64,000 nucleotides of DNA from UBA1413 sp964567485 (GTDB taxonomy: Bacteria; Bacteroidota; Bacteroidia; Bacteroidales; Prolixibacteraceae). Made by a program: the position numbers and the translations under genes. The notes beneath the pieces were generated by a model. The model was given only the letters and a program-made list of their open reading frames with translations. It did no database searches and had not been told where the DNA came from. Below are positions 17,897 to 26,598 of this stretch, piece by piece (the stretch's first letter is position 1; every line of letters begins with the position of its first letter). The stretch lies in assembly GCA_964567485.1 (NCBI GenBank), contig CAZMMX010000009.1:22089-86088 (forward strand), in the 5' to 3' direction.

Positions 17897-17934
17897 AGGG
17901 GTCCCGGAATAAACACCGGGGCCCCTCTTTTTTT
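17897..17934 (+). terminator. Intrinsic terminator after susD
   Basis: AGGGGTCCCGG pairs with CCGGGGCCCCT (11 pairs, one wobble) around an eight-base loop and is followed by C and seven Ts. It starts 20 bases after the susD stop codon and closes the sigma-FecR-SusCD unit. Confidence 0.9.
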
Positions 17935-18029
17935 GGGCTTTTATAGGAGCCGTCACGAGGTTACAGGCTTTTCCCAGGGGACATACCATCATTTTGCTTT
18001 CTGGGGATGGGGGTCTCCCTGAATTTTTC

Positions 18030-18037
18030 TAGATTTG
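18030..18037 (+). promoter_or_regulatory. Possible -7 element just before the membrane protein gene
   Basis: TAGATTTG is an exact TAnnTTTG match but ends only four bases before the ATG at 18042. If used, the message would be leaderless or the true start lies further downstream. No -33 element is visible at the right distance, so it may be chance. Confidence 0.25.
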
Positions 18038-18041
18038 GAAT

Positions 18042-18872
18042 ATGATCAAAATACGCACAGGAGCATCAGGGAGCGCCACCACCCCCTTCGGTGTGGTGGC
18101 GCTGTTTGCCGCAGCCATGGGCTTTCTCGAAGCCATCGTGGTGGTCTACCTGCGTGCCATTTATTACCCTGATGGTTTCACCTTTCCCTTGGCGCCGATG
18201 ACGCCTGACATCTTCAGGGCCGAACTGGTCAGGGAGGTGGCCACCCTGGTGATGCTGGGAGCAGTGGCCCGGCTGGCCGGCAGAAACCACCTTCAGCGCC
18301 TCGGGGCTTTTCTCTTTGCCTTTGCCGTTTGGGATATCCTCTATTATGCAGCCCTGAAGATCTTCCTGGGCTGGCCCGACTCCCTGCTCACCCCAGACAT
18401 CCTTTTTCTGATTCCCGTTACCTGGGTGGGCCCCGTACTCGCACCGCTCATCAACTCCCTGACCATGATCACCATGGCATGGCTCTGGCATACCCTCGAC
18501 AGGCGCCATCCCCCGCTGACCCTCCGCCCTGCCGAATGGCTGCTCACTGTGTCGGGAGCCCTTCTCATCCTATACACCTATATCCGCGATTATACGCTGC
18601 TGATCCTGCGAAACAGGGTCCCCGGCGCCACAGGCATCACCGAAGGGGCAGAACAACTTATACCAGCCCTCAGCCACTTCTTCCCCGGTCCGTTCCTCTG
18701 GGCACTCTTCATCGCCAGCGAACTCCTCATCCTCACCGCCATGGCCCTGACCTGGAGGAGATTCTCCCGCAAACAGACAATCATTAGTAAAAACAAGAAG
18801 GCCTTCGCCCCCCGGAATACGCCCCGGCGCATCCTGACTTCTGTGAAAACCGATAACCATAACCTAATTTAA
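18042..18872 (+). CDS. Uncharacterised polytopic membrane protein
   Basis: This 276-residue protein has about six or seven hydrophobic segments: VVALFAAAMGFLEAIVVVY, VATLVMLGAVARLAG, LGAFLFAFAVWDILYYAAL, ILFLIPVTWVGPVLAPLIN with SLTMITMAWLW, WLLTVSGALLILYTYI and LWALFIASELLILTAMAL. I do not recognise the family. Conserved-looking charged or aromatic residues within the helices are E30 (GFLEAIVV) and the WDILYY motif. The C-terminal tail is basic. It is eight bases upstream of the 5'-nucleotidase start, so the two are probably co-transcribed and may share a function at the envelope. Confidence 0.75.
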   Translation: MIKIRTGASGSATTPFGVVALFAAAMGFLEAIVVVYLRAIYYPDGFTFPLAPMTPDIFRAELVREVATLVMLGAVARLAGRNHLQRLGAFLFAFAVWDILYYAALKIFLGWPDSLLTPDILFLIPVTWVGPVLAPLINSLTMITMAWLWHTLDRRHPPLTLRPAEWLLTVSGALLILYTYIRDYTLLILRNRVPGATGITEGAEQLIPALSHFFPGPFLWALFIASELLILTAMALTWRRFSRKQTIISKNKKAFAPRNTPRRILTSVKTDNHNLI

Positions 18873-18881
18873 ACCCGATTG

Positions 18882-20774
18882 ATGCCCATAACAACCACCC
18901 CACCCATGCGAGTGCATGATCAACGGCCTCGTCCCTTCCCGGAAATCCTTTATTCTTCAACCATGACGGGAATCCGTAATATCATCACCATCGCAAAAAT
19001 CCGTCATCGATTCACCATTTCGGAAACAGGACCCTCCCTGACCCCCGGAGTAATCCGTCGTCCCCTGACCCTAGTGATGACCCTGCTGCTGGCCCTGCTG
19101 CCCATTCTTTGTGCACAGGGGCAGGAGGTCAAAATCGTGGTGGCCGCCACCTCCGATGTCCACGGATCCCTGTTCCCTTATGATTATGAAGAGGACCGCC
19201 CCGGTGGAGGCTCCCTGGCGGGGGTGCACCATCTGACCGATTCACTGCGCCATAGCGGTGCCGCACTGCTATTGCTCGAAAACGGCGACCTGCTGCAGGG
19301 CACCCCCGTGGCCTATTATGCCAATTTCGTACAGCAAAAAAGACGCAACCTCTTTCCGCGGGTGCTGAACACGATGAAATACGATGCCGCCAACGTGGGA
19401 AACCACGACATCGAAGCCGGTCCTGCAGTTTACTCCCGGGTCACAAAAGAACTGCGGGCCCCCTTTCTGGGGGCGAATATCCTCAGCGACAAAACAGGAG
19501 AACCCCATTTCAGACCCTACACGGTGATCAGAAGACAAGGGATTACCATTGCCGTACTGGGAATGACCACCCCGTCGATTCCGGAATGGCTTCCCCCGCA
19601 GTTGTGGCAAGGGCTCTCCTTTGCCGACATGCTCCCCGAAGCCCGAAAATGGGTGGAGATCATCAAAGAAAACGAGAACCCCGACATCATTGTCGGATTA
19701 TTCCATACGGGGTATGGCACGGGAGAACCCGAAATCAAGCCACAGGAGAATGCCGGGCGCTCCCTGATTGAAACAATACCGGGGTTTGACCTGGTGATCC
19801 TCGGCCATGACCACCGCAGACGAAATGAATGGTTCACCCGCAGCGACAGCAGCAGGGTCCTGATCCTCAATCCCGGTAACGGGGCCACCCACCTGGCTGT
19901 GGCGCAATTCTCCCTGGTGAAGGGTGACGGGGGAAAACCCCGGATTGTGGCAGCAGAAGGAGCGTTGCTGAAGGTTCCCGAAAATCCCGCCCATAACCGG
20001 GTCACCCGGCGTTTCCGCAAAGAGCATCAGGCCATCAGGGAATTCTCCAACCGCAGGGTGGGAACCCTGGAACACCCCCTGACAGGCGCCGAAGCCCTCT
20101 TCGGAAACTCCCCGTTTCTCGACCTGATCCACCACATTCAACTCGAAGCCACCGGTGCCGACCTCTCCCTGGCGGCCCCCCTCTCCATCGCCGGAACCAT
20201 CCCCGCCGGTGACCTCCACGTCAGAGACCTTTTCCGCATCTACCGCTTTGAAAACTTCCTCTATACCATGCAGCTGACAGGCCTGGAAATCAAAAACCAC
20301 CTGGAATACTCCTACGGGTTGTGGATGAACACCATGACTTGCCCTGAGGATAACCTGTTACTTTACCGGGAGGATGGGGCTAACTCCTCCCGGCTGGCTA
20401 ACCCCTACTACAATTTTGATTCGGCAGCCGGCATCCGCTATACCGTCGACGTTAGCCGGCCCCCCGGGGAACGAATCACCATCACCGGGTTTGAAAACGG
20501 AGCCCCCTTTGACCTCGGGCAGAGTTACCACGTGGCCGTCAACTCATACAGGGGCAGCGGCGGCGGCGGACACCTCACCGCAGGCGCCGGCATCCCCCGC
20601 GAAAAACTGGCAGACAGAATCCTCACCACCACACCCCGGGAACTGCGCTCTATCATGATCAGCCATTTCGAAAAACTCGGCACCATCACCCCGAAAGCCG
20701 GCGACAACTGGCAGATCATCCCTACCTCATGGGCACAGGAAGCCATCACCAGGGAAAAACCCCTCTTTCACTGA
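18882..20774 (+). CDS. UshA-like 5'-nucleotidase / metallophosphoesterase, exported
   Basis: This protein of about 630 residues has an N-terminal calcineurin-like metallophosphatase domain and a C-terminal 5'-nucleotidase domain. Metal-site motifs are ATSDVHGSLFPYD, ENGDLLQGTP, NVGNHDIEAG and VILGHDHRRR. The C-terminal domain begins near GAEALFGNSPFLDLIHHI and includes the substrate-stacking aromatic region FRIYRFENFLYTMQLTG. The hydrophobic export signal (LVMTLLLALLPILCAQGQE) lies about 65 residues after the first ATG. The start is therefore uncertain: ATG 18882 follows the upstream stop by nine bases, while ATG 18963 would give a shorter leader. Periplasmic hydrolysis of nucleotides or related phosphate esters is expected. 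GNHDIE replaces the more usual GNHEFD. Confidence 0.85.
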   Translation: MPITTTPPMRVHDQRPRPFPEILYSSTMTGIRNIITIAKIRHRFTISETGPSLTPGVIRRPLTLVMTLLLALLPILCAQGQEVKIVVAATSDVHGSLFPYDYEEDRPGGGSLAGVHHLTDSLRHSGAALLLLENGDLLQGTPVAYYANFVQQKRRNLFPRVLNTMKYDAANVGNHDIEAGPAVYSRVTKELRAPFLGANILSDKTGEPHFRPYTVIRRQGITIAVLGMTTPSIPEWLPPQLWQGLSFADMLPEARKWVEIIKENENPDIIVGLFHTGYGTGEPEIKPQENAGRSLIETIPGFDLVILGHDHRRRNEWFTRSDSSRVLILNPGNGATHLAVAQFSLVKGDGGKPRIVAAEGALLKVPENPAHNRVTRRFRKEHQAIREFSNRRVGTLEHPLTGAEALFGNSPFLDLIHHIQLEATGADLSLAAPLSIAGTIPAGDLHVRDLFRIYRFENFLYTMQLTGLEIKNHLEYSYGLWMNTMTCPEDNLLLYREDGANSSRLANPYYNFDSAAGIRYTVDVSRPPGERITITGFENGAPFDLGQSYHVAVNSYRGSGGGGHLTAGAGIPREKLADRILTTTPRELRSIMISHFEKLGTITPKAGDNWQIIPTSWAQEAITREKPLFH

Positions 20775-20827
20775 AAACGGAAATTATGATATATTTACTG
20801 CGCTAAGCCAAAACTATAGTGAACAAT

Positions 20828-22996
20828 ATGAAATTCCTTCCTGCAGCCCTGGTCTCCCTGCTTCTTTTAGTTTCCGGACTGGTGTCCGGCCAGAAAAAAG
20901 AGAGGCCCCTTCCCGAATTGCATAATAAGGATTTTGTTTACCATGCCCGGAAAATGGACTCCGTGATCCGCATTGACGGGGTGACCGATGATGCTGACTG
21001 GCAGGTGGCTCAGAAAGCCACCGACTTCTGCCTGGTCCTTCCGGTCGATACAGGGACGGCGGGACAGCCCTCGGAAGTGATGCTGACTTACGACGACAAG
21101 GCTTTTTACATGGCCATCATCTTTTACGACACCATTCCCGGAAAGCGCATTTCGGAATCCTTCCGCAGGGATTTCAACTTCGGAACCAACGACAATTTTC
21201 TCTCCTTTTTCGATACCTTTCTGGACCAGACCAATGGTTTCTCCTTTGGGGTGTCGGCATCGGGGGCGGTGTGGGACGGGATGATGCACAGCGGGTCGAC
21301 CATGAACCTCGACTGGGATACCAAGTGGGAGTCAAAAACCAGACACTATGCCGACCGGTGGGTCACCGAGATGAGGATTCCCTTCAAATCGGTGCGTTAT
21401 CCCCGTGACAGCCGGCAATGGCTGGTCAATTTCGGCCGTCTTGACCTGAAGAGCAATGAAAAATCATCGTGGGCTCCTGTGCCGCGGCAGTTTCCCACGG
21501 CCTCGCTGGCCTACACAGGAGTGCTCGACTTTGAGGAGACCCTGCCGCGCCCCCGTCCGGCCATCTCGGTCATCCCTTACCTCTTTGCCAATTTCCACGA
21601 AGACAGGGAGGCCGGCACCTCCGCGCAACTCAGGGGTGATGCAGGATTCGACGCCAAACTGGGCCTCTCCTCCTCCCTGAACCTCGACCTCACCTACAAT
21701 CCCGATTTTGCCCAGGTGGAAGTGGACCGGCAACAGATGAACATCGACCGGTTCGAACTCTTCTTCCCTGAAAAGAGACAGTTCTTCCTGGAAAACAGCG
21801 ATCTCTTTTCAGGATTCGGCTTTAATACCGTCACCCCTTTCTTTTCACGGAGGATAGGCCTCGACGCCCCGGTGCTGGCAGGGGCCCGTCTGAGCGGGAA
21901 AATAGGCAACAACACCCGCATCGGCGTGATGAACATGACCACCGAAAAAACAGACGAACACCTCGCCCGTAATTTTACCGTGGCCTCTCTTCAGAAAAAG
22001 GTCTTCGCCCGCTCCAACATCGGCTTCATTTTCATTAACAAGGAATACCTGCAGCAACCCGACACCTCGGAACGCTTCAACAGGGTGGCCGGTGCCGACT
22101 TCAACCTTGCGGGACGCAGCAACTTCTGGACCGGCAAATTTTTCTACCACCGCTCCTTCCAGCCCGGGAACCCCGGAAAACAGCACTCGCAGGGCGCTAC
22201 CCTGGCTTACAACAGCAAACATCTGAGCCTGCGCATGTCACAAACCAGCGTGGGAGAGAATTTCCTGGCAGAAACGGGATACATCCGCCGCCGGGGATAT
22301 AACTTCCTGGGGCCCGACCTGGCGCTTATTTTCGTTCCCAACAAAAAAGTGGTCTCCCACGGCCCCTTCGCCAATATCGAGAACTACTACGATGCGGGCT
22401 ACTCCCTCCTCGACCACCTCTGGAAATTCGGCTATAAAATGGAGTTCAGCAATACCGTCACCCTGCAGGCCGGCATCTACGACAACTATATCCTTCTGGG
22501 CGAAGATTTTGACCCCACCCATGTGAGTACTTCGGCACTTCCCGCAGGCAGCGACTACCGCTTCCTCTATGGTTTTGCCGAAATGACTTCCGACAGCCGC
22601 AATCTCCTCAAGGGCAACCTGAAAGGTGGCGCCGGTGAGTTTTACAACGGCCACATGAACTATTTCGACGGAACCCTCAGCTACCGCTTTCCCCCCTACG
22701 CCAGCATCGCCCTGAATGTCGCCTGGAACGACCTCCGCCTGCCGGAACCCTTCCAAAGGGAACACTTCTGGCTTATCGCCCCGAAACTGGACCTTACCTT
22801 CACCGATAAACTCTTCCTCTCCACCTTTGTACAATACAATGAACAGATCGACAACCTCAACCTGAACATGCGCTTCCAATGGAGATACCAGCCGGTGTCT
22901 GACCTCTTTATCGTCTATACCGACAATTACTTCCCCGACAGTTGGAACCAGCGTAACCGCGCCCTGGTCCTCAAACTTACCTACTGGCTTAACTAA
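20828..22996 (+). CDS. CBM9-like / DUF5916 outer-membrane protein
   Basis: From ATG 20828 (a GTG at 20819 is possible) this is about 722 residues with a signal peptide ending near SGLVSGQ. The N-terminal 200 residues are a carbohydrate-binding family 9-like beta-sandwich (SVIRIDGVTDDADWQVAQKATDF, LTYDDKAFYMAIIFYD, VTEMRIPFKSVRYP). The rest matches DUF5916: DLTYNPDFAQVEVDRQQMNIDRF, FFPEKRQFFLENSDLFSGFG and many beta-hairpins typical of an outer-membrane barrel, ending in an aromatic-rich strand. Such proteins are widespread in Bacteroidota and often sit near peptidase genes; their function is not known. A near-consensus promoter (TTTC, 20 bases, TATATTTA at 20790-20797) precedes it. Confidence 0.85.
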   Translation: MKFLPAALVSLLLLVSGLVSGQKKERPLPELHNKDFVYHARKMDSVIRIDGVTDDADWQVAQKATDFCLVLPVDTGTAGQPSEVMLTYDDKAFYMAIIFYDTIPGKRISESFRRDFNFGTNDNFLSFFDTFLDQTNGFSFGVSASGAVWDGMMHSGSTMNLDWDTKWESKTRHYADRWVTEMRIPFKSVRYPRDSRQWLVNFGRLDLKSNEKSSWAPVPRQFPTASLAYTGVLDFEETLPRPRPAISVIPYLFANFHEDREAGTSAQLRGDAGFDAKLGLSSSLNLDLTYNPDFAQVEVDRQQMNIDRFELFFPEKRQFFLENSDLFSGFGFNTVTPFFSRRIGLDAPVLAGARLSGKIGNNTRIGVMNMTTEKTDEHLARNFTVASLQKKVFARSNIGFIFINKEYLQQPDTSERFNRVAGADFNLAGRSNFWTGKFFYHRSFQPGNPGKQHSQGATLAYNSKHLSLRMSQTSVGENFLAETGYIRRRGYNFLGPDLALIFVPNKKVVSHGPFANIENYYDAGYSLLDHLWKFGYKMEFSNTVTLQAGIYDNYILLGEDFDPTHVSTSALPAGSDYRFLYGFAEMTSDSRNLLKGNLKGGAGEFYNGHMNYFDGTLSYRFPPYASIALNVAWNDLRLPEPFQREHFWLIAPKLDLTFTDKLFLSTFVQYNEQIDNLNLNMRFQWRYQPVSDLFIVYTDNYFPDSWNQRNRALVLKLTYWLN

Positions 22997-23252
22997 AAGA
23001 TAAACCCACTTTACCCGGCTCTTTTGCACGGGCATCGCCTTTCTGAGCAACCCCGGCATACCATCCCATTTTATTAAAGAACAGAACGGGTACTTTATTG
23101 GATAATAGCGCCAATTTTGATAGTTTTGCTGAATTTCCTCCTCCACCGGCAATCACCACAAAAAGGCCATCATACCGGCCGGGAGGTCTAAAAGGTACCC
23201 GGAAATGATGGGGGAATTTGTGCCGAATCAACCAAAAATTTGAAGTAGCGAT
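22997..23252. other. Intergenic region holding a promoter and long leader
   Basis: No gene is supported in these 256 bases. The distal half contains a well-formed promoter (23098-23128) followed by a leader of roughly 118 bases before the ATG at 23253. No terminator with a T-run follows the DUF5916 gene. Confidence 0.6.
23098..23128 (+). promoter_or_regulatory. Bacteroidetes-type promoter for the isomerase-like gene
   Basis: TTG at 23098-23100 (followed by G) is separated by 20 bases from TAGTTTTG at 23121-23128, an exact match to the -7 consensus. The predicted leader is about 118 bases long, unusually long among the promoters seen here. Confidence 0.6.
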
Positions 23253-24092
23253 ATGAAACGTTTTTTTCTGATTCTTTTACTGGCGGCGTCTCCCCTGATG
23301 GTTCTCCAAGCCCAGGAGGCCGGTCGCCCCGGGGAGCAGCCGGCTCCCGAAACCGGAGAGAAATTCAGGCTGGGAATGGCCGGTTATACCTTCAGACACT
23401 TCGACCTGGACAAGACCCTGGAAGTGATGCAGAAAGCCAACGTCAACAATCTATGCATCAAGGACTTTCATCTTCCCCTGAACAGCACACCCGAGCAGAT
23501 CGCCGCCTTCCATGCCAAGCTCAAGTCCAAAGGGGTGACCGGCTATGCCGTGGGGCCCATTTATATGAAAACCAAAGAGGAGATCGACAATGCCTTCGAA
23601 TATGCCCAAAGAGTGGGCGTAAAAATGATCGTGGGAGTCCCGAACTATGAACTGCTGCCCTACGTCGACCAGAAAGTCAAGGAATACGGCTTCCTATATG
23701 CCATCCACCTCCACGGTCCCGACATGCCCCTCTATCCCGATGCCGACGATGTCTGGAACAATGTGAAAGAGCTGGATCCCCGAATCGGCATGTGTCTTGA
23801 CATCGGCCATGACACCCGCAACGGCAAGGATCCCGTGAAAGATCTCAAAAAATACCACTCCCGTGTTTTCGACATCCACATCAAGGATGTCACGGGAACC
23901 ACAAAACAGGGCTATTCGGTGGAGATCGGCCGCGGGGTCATTGACATTCCGGCATTCGTCAAAATGCTCAGAAAAGTGGGCTATACAGGAGTCTGCAGCC
24001 TCGAGCACGAAAAGGAGATGCAGGACCCATTCATGGGCATCGCCGAGTCGATCGGCTATTTCCGGGGAGTCATCGCCACCACGAAAAAGTAA
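23253..24092 (+). CDS. Secreted sugar isomerase/epimerase-like TIM-barrel protein
   Basis: This 279-residue protein has a clear signal peptide (MKRFFLILLLAASPLMVLQAQ), unusual for the xylose-isomerase-like TIM-barrel superfamily, whose founding members are cytoplasmic. Barrel landmarks are AGYTFRHFDLDKTLEVM, CIKDFHLPLN, IVGVPNYELLPYVDQ, IHLHGPDMPLYPD, MCLDIGHDTRNG, FDIHIKDVTG and CSLEHEKEM. The Glu/Asp/His residues at the C-terminal ends of the strands should form a divalent metal site. Exported relatives in Bacteroidota occur with DUF1080 and oxidoreductase genes that process 3-keto sugars; none of those partners is nearby, so this link is only a suggestion. It has its own promoter. Confidence 0.8.
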   Translation: MKRFFLILLLAASPLMVLQAQEAGRPGEQPAPETGEKFRLGMAGYTFRHFDLDKTLEVMQKANVNNLCIKDFHLPLNSTPEQIAAFHAKLKSKGVTGYAVGPIYMKTKEEIDNAFEYAQRVGVKMIVGVPNYELLPYVDQKVKEYGFLYAIHLHGPDMPLYPDADDVWNNVKELDPRIGMCLDIGHDTRNGKDPVKDLKKYHSRVFDIHIKDVTGTTKQGYSVEIGRGVIDIPAFVKMLRKVGYTGVCSLEHEKEMQDPFMGIAESIGYFRGVIATTKK

Positions 24093-24237
24093 ACAGTCAG
24101 CTCACCACCTTGCCCGTTGCTTCCGGGTTTCGCCGGGGTAAGGCCATCACCGGCCTGCCGGGCCGCGGATTCCGGCAACAGCAGTCCGGGGAACAGGGAG
24201 AGCCGGCAATTTTAAATACCACGCATCAACATTCGCT

Positions 24238-26598
24238 ATGAAGAGTTCTGTAAAACTGGCACTCACCGGATTAGTGTTCCTTTTCGCCTTTCCATGCTGC
24301 CGGCCGGTTCCGGAGGAGACCACGACTCCCGGAGGCCGGGAGGTGACGCTTTTCAGGGCGGTCAAATTCCCCCTCACTGACGTCAGATTGCTCGATGGCC
24401 CCTTTCTACAGGCCACCGGACTGAACGTGGTCTCGCTGCTCAACTACGAACCCGACAGGTTATTGGCAAAATTCAGGAGCGAAGCGGGCCTGAGACCCCG
24501 CGCTAAGCATTATGGGGGGTGGGAGGAAAATACCATTGCCGGCCACAGCCTGGGCCATTACCTGAGTGCCTGCGCCCTGATGTTCCAAAGCACAGGGGAC
24601 CAGGAATTCCAGAACAGGGTGAATTACATCGTCGAAGAACTGGCCCTGTGCCAGGAAGCCGGCGGTAACGGATACCTCGGTGCCTTCCCCGACGGAAAGA
24701 GAATCCTCGAAGAGGAAGTGGCCAAAGGGGATATCCGCTCCCAGGGATTTGACCTGAACGGCATTTGGGTGCCCTTTTACACACAGCATAAGCTCCTCAT
24801 GGGACTGCTCGACGCTTATTACCGCTGCGGAAATGAAAAAGCGCTCGAGGTAGCCCTCCGTTTCGGGGAGTGGCTGGAAACGGTGGTCAGGGATCTCACC
24901 GATGACCAGGTTCAGGAGATGCTCCATTGTGAACATGGAGGGATCAACGAAGCCCTGGCGGAACTCTATGCCGCCAGCGGAGAAGAGAGATTCCTCCGCC
25001 TCTCGGAGGTCTTTCACCACCGTGCCATCCTCGACTCCCTGGCCATCGGCAGGGATATCCTCCCCGGAAAACATGCCAACACCCAAATTCCCAAGCTGGT
25101 GGGACTGGCGCGGCACTATGAGCTGACGGGCGATGAAACCGACCGTGCAGCGGTGGAATTCTTCTGGGAGAGGGTGGTCCATCACCACTCCTATGTGACG
25201 GGAGGCCATGGCGACCATGAATACTTCGGGGCTCCCGACACCCTGCGCGACCGGCTGAGCAATGAAACCACAGAAACCTGCAACGTCTATAACATGCTCA
25301 AACTGAGCAGCCATCTCTTTACCTGGGAAGCCTCCCCCGAAGTGGCCGACTTCTACGAAAGGGCCCTCTTCAACCATATTCTCGCCTCACAGCACCCCGG
25401 CGATGGCAGGGTGGTCTATAACCTCTCCCTCGAAATGGGGGGGTACAAGGAGTTCCAGGATCCCCTCGGGTTTACCTGCTGCATAGGAACGGGCATGGAA
25501 AACCATTCCAAATACGGTGAAAATATCTATTACCATAACGATGAGGAGCTCTTCGTCGCCCAATATATCGCCTCGGAACTGAACTGGAGGGAGAGGGAGC
25601 TGAAAATCGTCCAGCAAACCCGTTATCCTGAGGAACCCTCGACGTCACTGCAGTTCGAATGTCCCCATCCGGTGACCCTGACCATGATGATTCGTTTTCC
25701 GCGATGGGCAGAAAATGGGATGATGATCAGGGTCAATGGCATGGTTCACCACCACCGGGGAAAACCCGGCAGTTTCGTGCCTGTAATGAGAAATTGGAAA
25801 AACGGGGATGTGCTGACCGTGGAGTTTCCTTTTTCCCTGCGTCTGGAGAGCATGCCCGACGACACCAACCGGGTGGCCGTGATGTATGGTCCCCTGGTGC
25901 TTGCCGGGGAACTGGGAACCATCGACGACACAGCGGCGGTTCACCCCGAATATGTCCCCGTCTTGATGACCAACGACCGCAATCCGGCGACCTGGACCGT
26001 CGCGGCGGAGGGAATGGCCAACAGTTTCCGCACCGTCAATACCGGAAGACCCCGGGAACTCCTCCTCAAACCCTTTTATAAAGTCTATGACCACCGCTAT
26101 TCCGTCTATTTTGACCTTTTCACAGAAGAGCAGTGGGAGAAATACCAGTCCGACTATCAGGCCCGGCTGGAAGAGAAAAAAAGGCTCGAGAGCCGCACCC
26201 TCGACTTTTTCCAACCCGGGGAGATGCAGCCCGAACGGGACCATCGCTTCGGCAGCGACAAAAGCTGGGTGAATGAATTCCGGAGGAGAAAATTCAGAGA
26301 AGCTGACCGTGGAGGATGGTTCTCCTTCACGATGAAGGCCCCCCGCCATCACCCCCTGGTCCTGGGTGTCGAATACTGGGGCGGGTACCAGGGATCGCGC
26401 ACCTTTGACATCATGGTGAATAACACGGTGATCGCCACTGAAAATATCTCCAATGTACGCCCCGGGGAGTTTTTCACCAGGGAATACAACCTCCCTGCCC
26501 ACCTGCGCATCACGGGCAACACGGTGACGGTGAAATTCGTCCCCAAAGAGGGCCATCGGGCTGGACCGGTATTCGGAGTGAGGATGCTGAAGAAATGA
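24238..26598 (+). CDS. GH127-type beta-L-arabinofuranosidase (DUF1680), lipoprotein
   Basis: This 786-residue protein has a lipoprotein-like signal (LFAFPC, Cys20). The (alpha/alpha)6 barrel carries the GH127 signature residues: E346-T-C348 (NETTETCNVYNMLKL) and the pair C414-C415 (GFTCCIGTGMENH). By analogy to the characterised Bifidobacterium enzyme HypBA1 these would bind zinc, with C414 as the cysteine nucleophile and E328 (HEYFGAPD) as likely acid/base. After the barrel come beta-sandwich domains; the last 150 residues (QPEREHRFGSDKSW-like region onward) form an extra C-terminal domain. Release of terminal L-arabinofuranose is the expected reaction, but other GH127-group activities are possible. 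Its stop overlaps the start of the next gene (ATGA), suggesting translational coupling. Confidence 0.88.
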   Translation: MKSSVKLALTGLVFLFAFPCCRPVPEETTTPGGREVTLFRAVKFPLTDVRLLDGPFLQATGLNVVSLLNYEPDRLLAKFRSEAGLRPRAKHYGGWEENTIAGHSLGHYLSACALMFQSTGDQEFQNRVNYIVEELALCQEAGGNGYLGAFPDGKRILEEEVAKGDIRSQGFDLNGIWVPFYTQHKLLMGLLDAYYRCGNEKALEVALRFGEWLETVVRDLTDDQVQEMLHCEHGGINEALAELYAASGEERFLRLSEVFHHRAILDSLAIGRDILPGKHANTQIPKLVGLARHYELTGDETDRAAVEFFWERVVHHHSYVTGGHGDHEYFGAPDTLRDRLSNETTETCNVYNMLKLSSHLFTWEASPEVADFYERALFNHILASQHPGDGRVVYNLSLEMGGYKEFQDPLGFTCCIGTGMENHSKYGENIYYHNDEELFVAQYIASELNWRERELKIVQQTRYPEEPSTSLQFECPHPVTLTMMIRFPRWAENGMMIRVNGMVHHHRGKPGSFVPVMRNWKNGDVLTVEFPFSLRLESMPDDTNRVAVMYGPLVLAGELGTIDDTAAVHPEYVPVLMTNDRNPATWTVAAEGMANSFRTVNTGRPRELLLKPFYKVYDHRYSVYFDLFTEEQWEKYQSDYQARLEEKKRLESRTLDFFQPGEMQPERDHRFGSDKSWVNEFRRRKFREADRGGWFSFTMKAPRHHPLVLGVEYWGGYQGSRTFDIMVNNTVIATENISNVRPGEFFTREYNLPAHLRITGNTVTVKFVPKEGHRAGPVFGVRMLKK

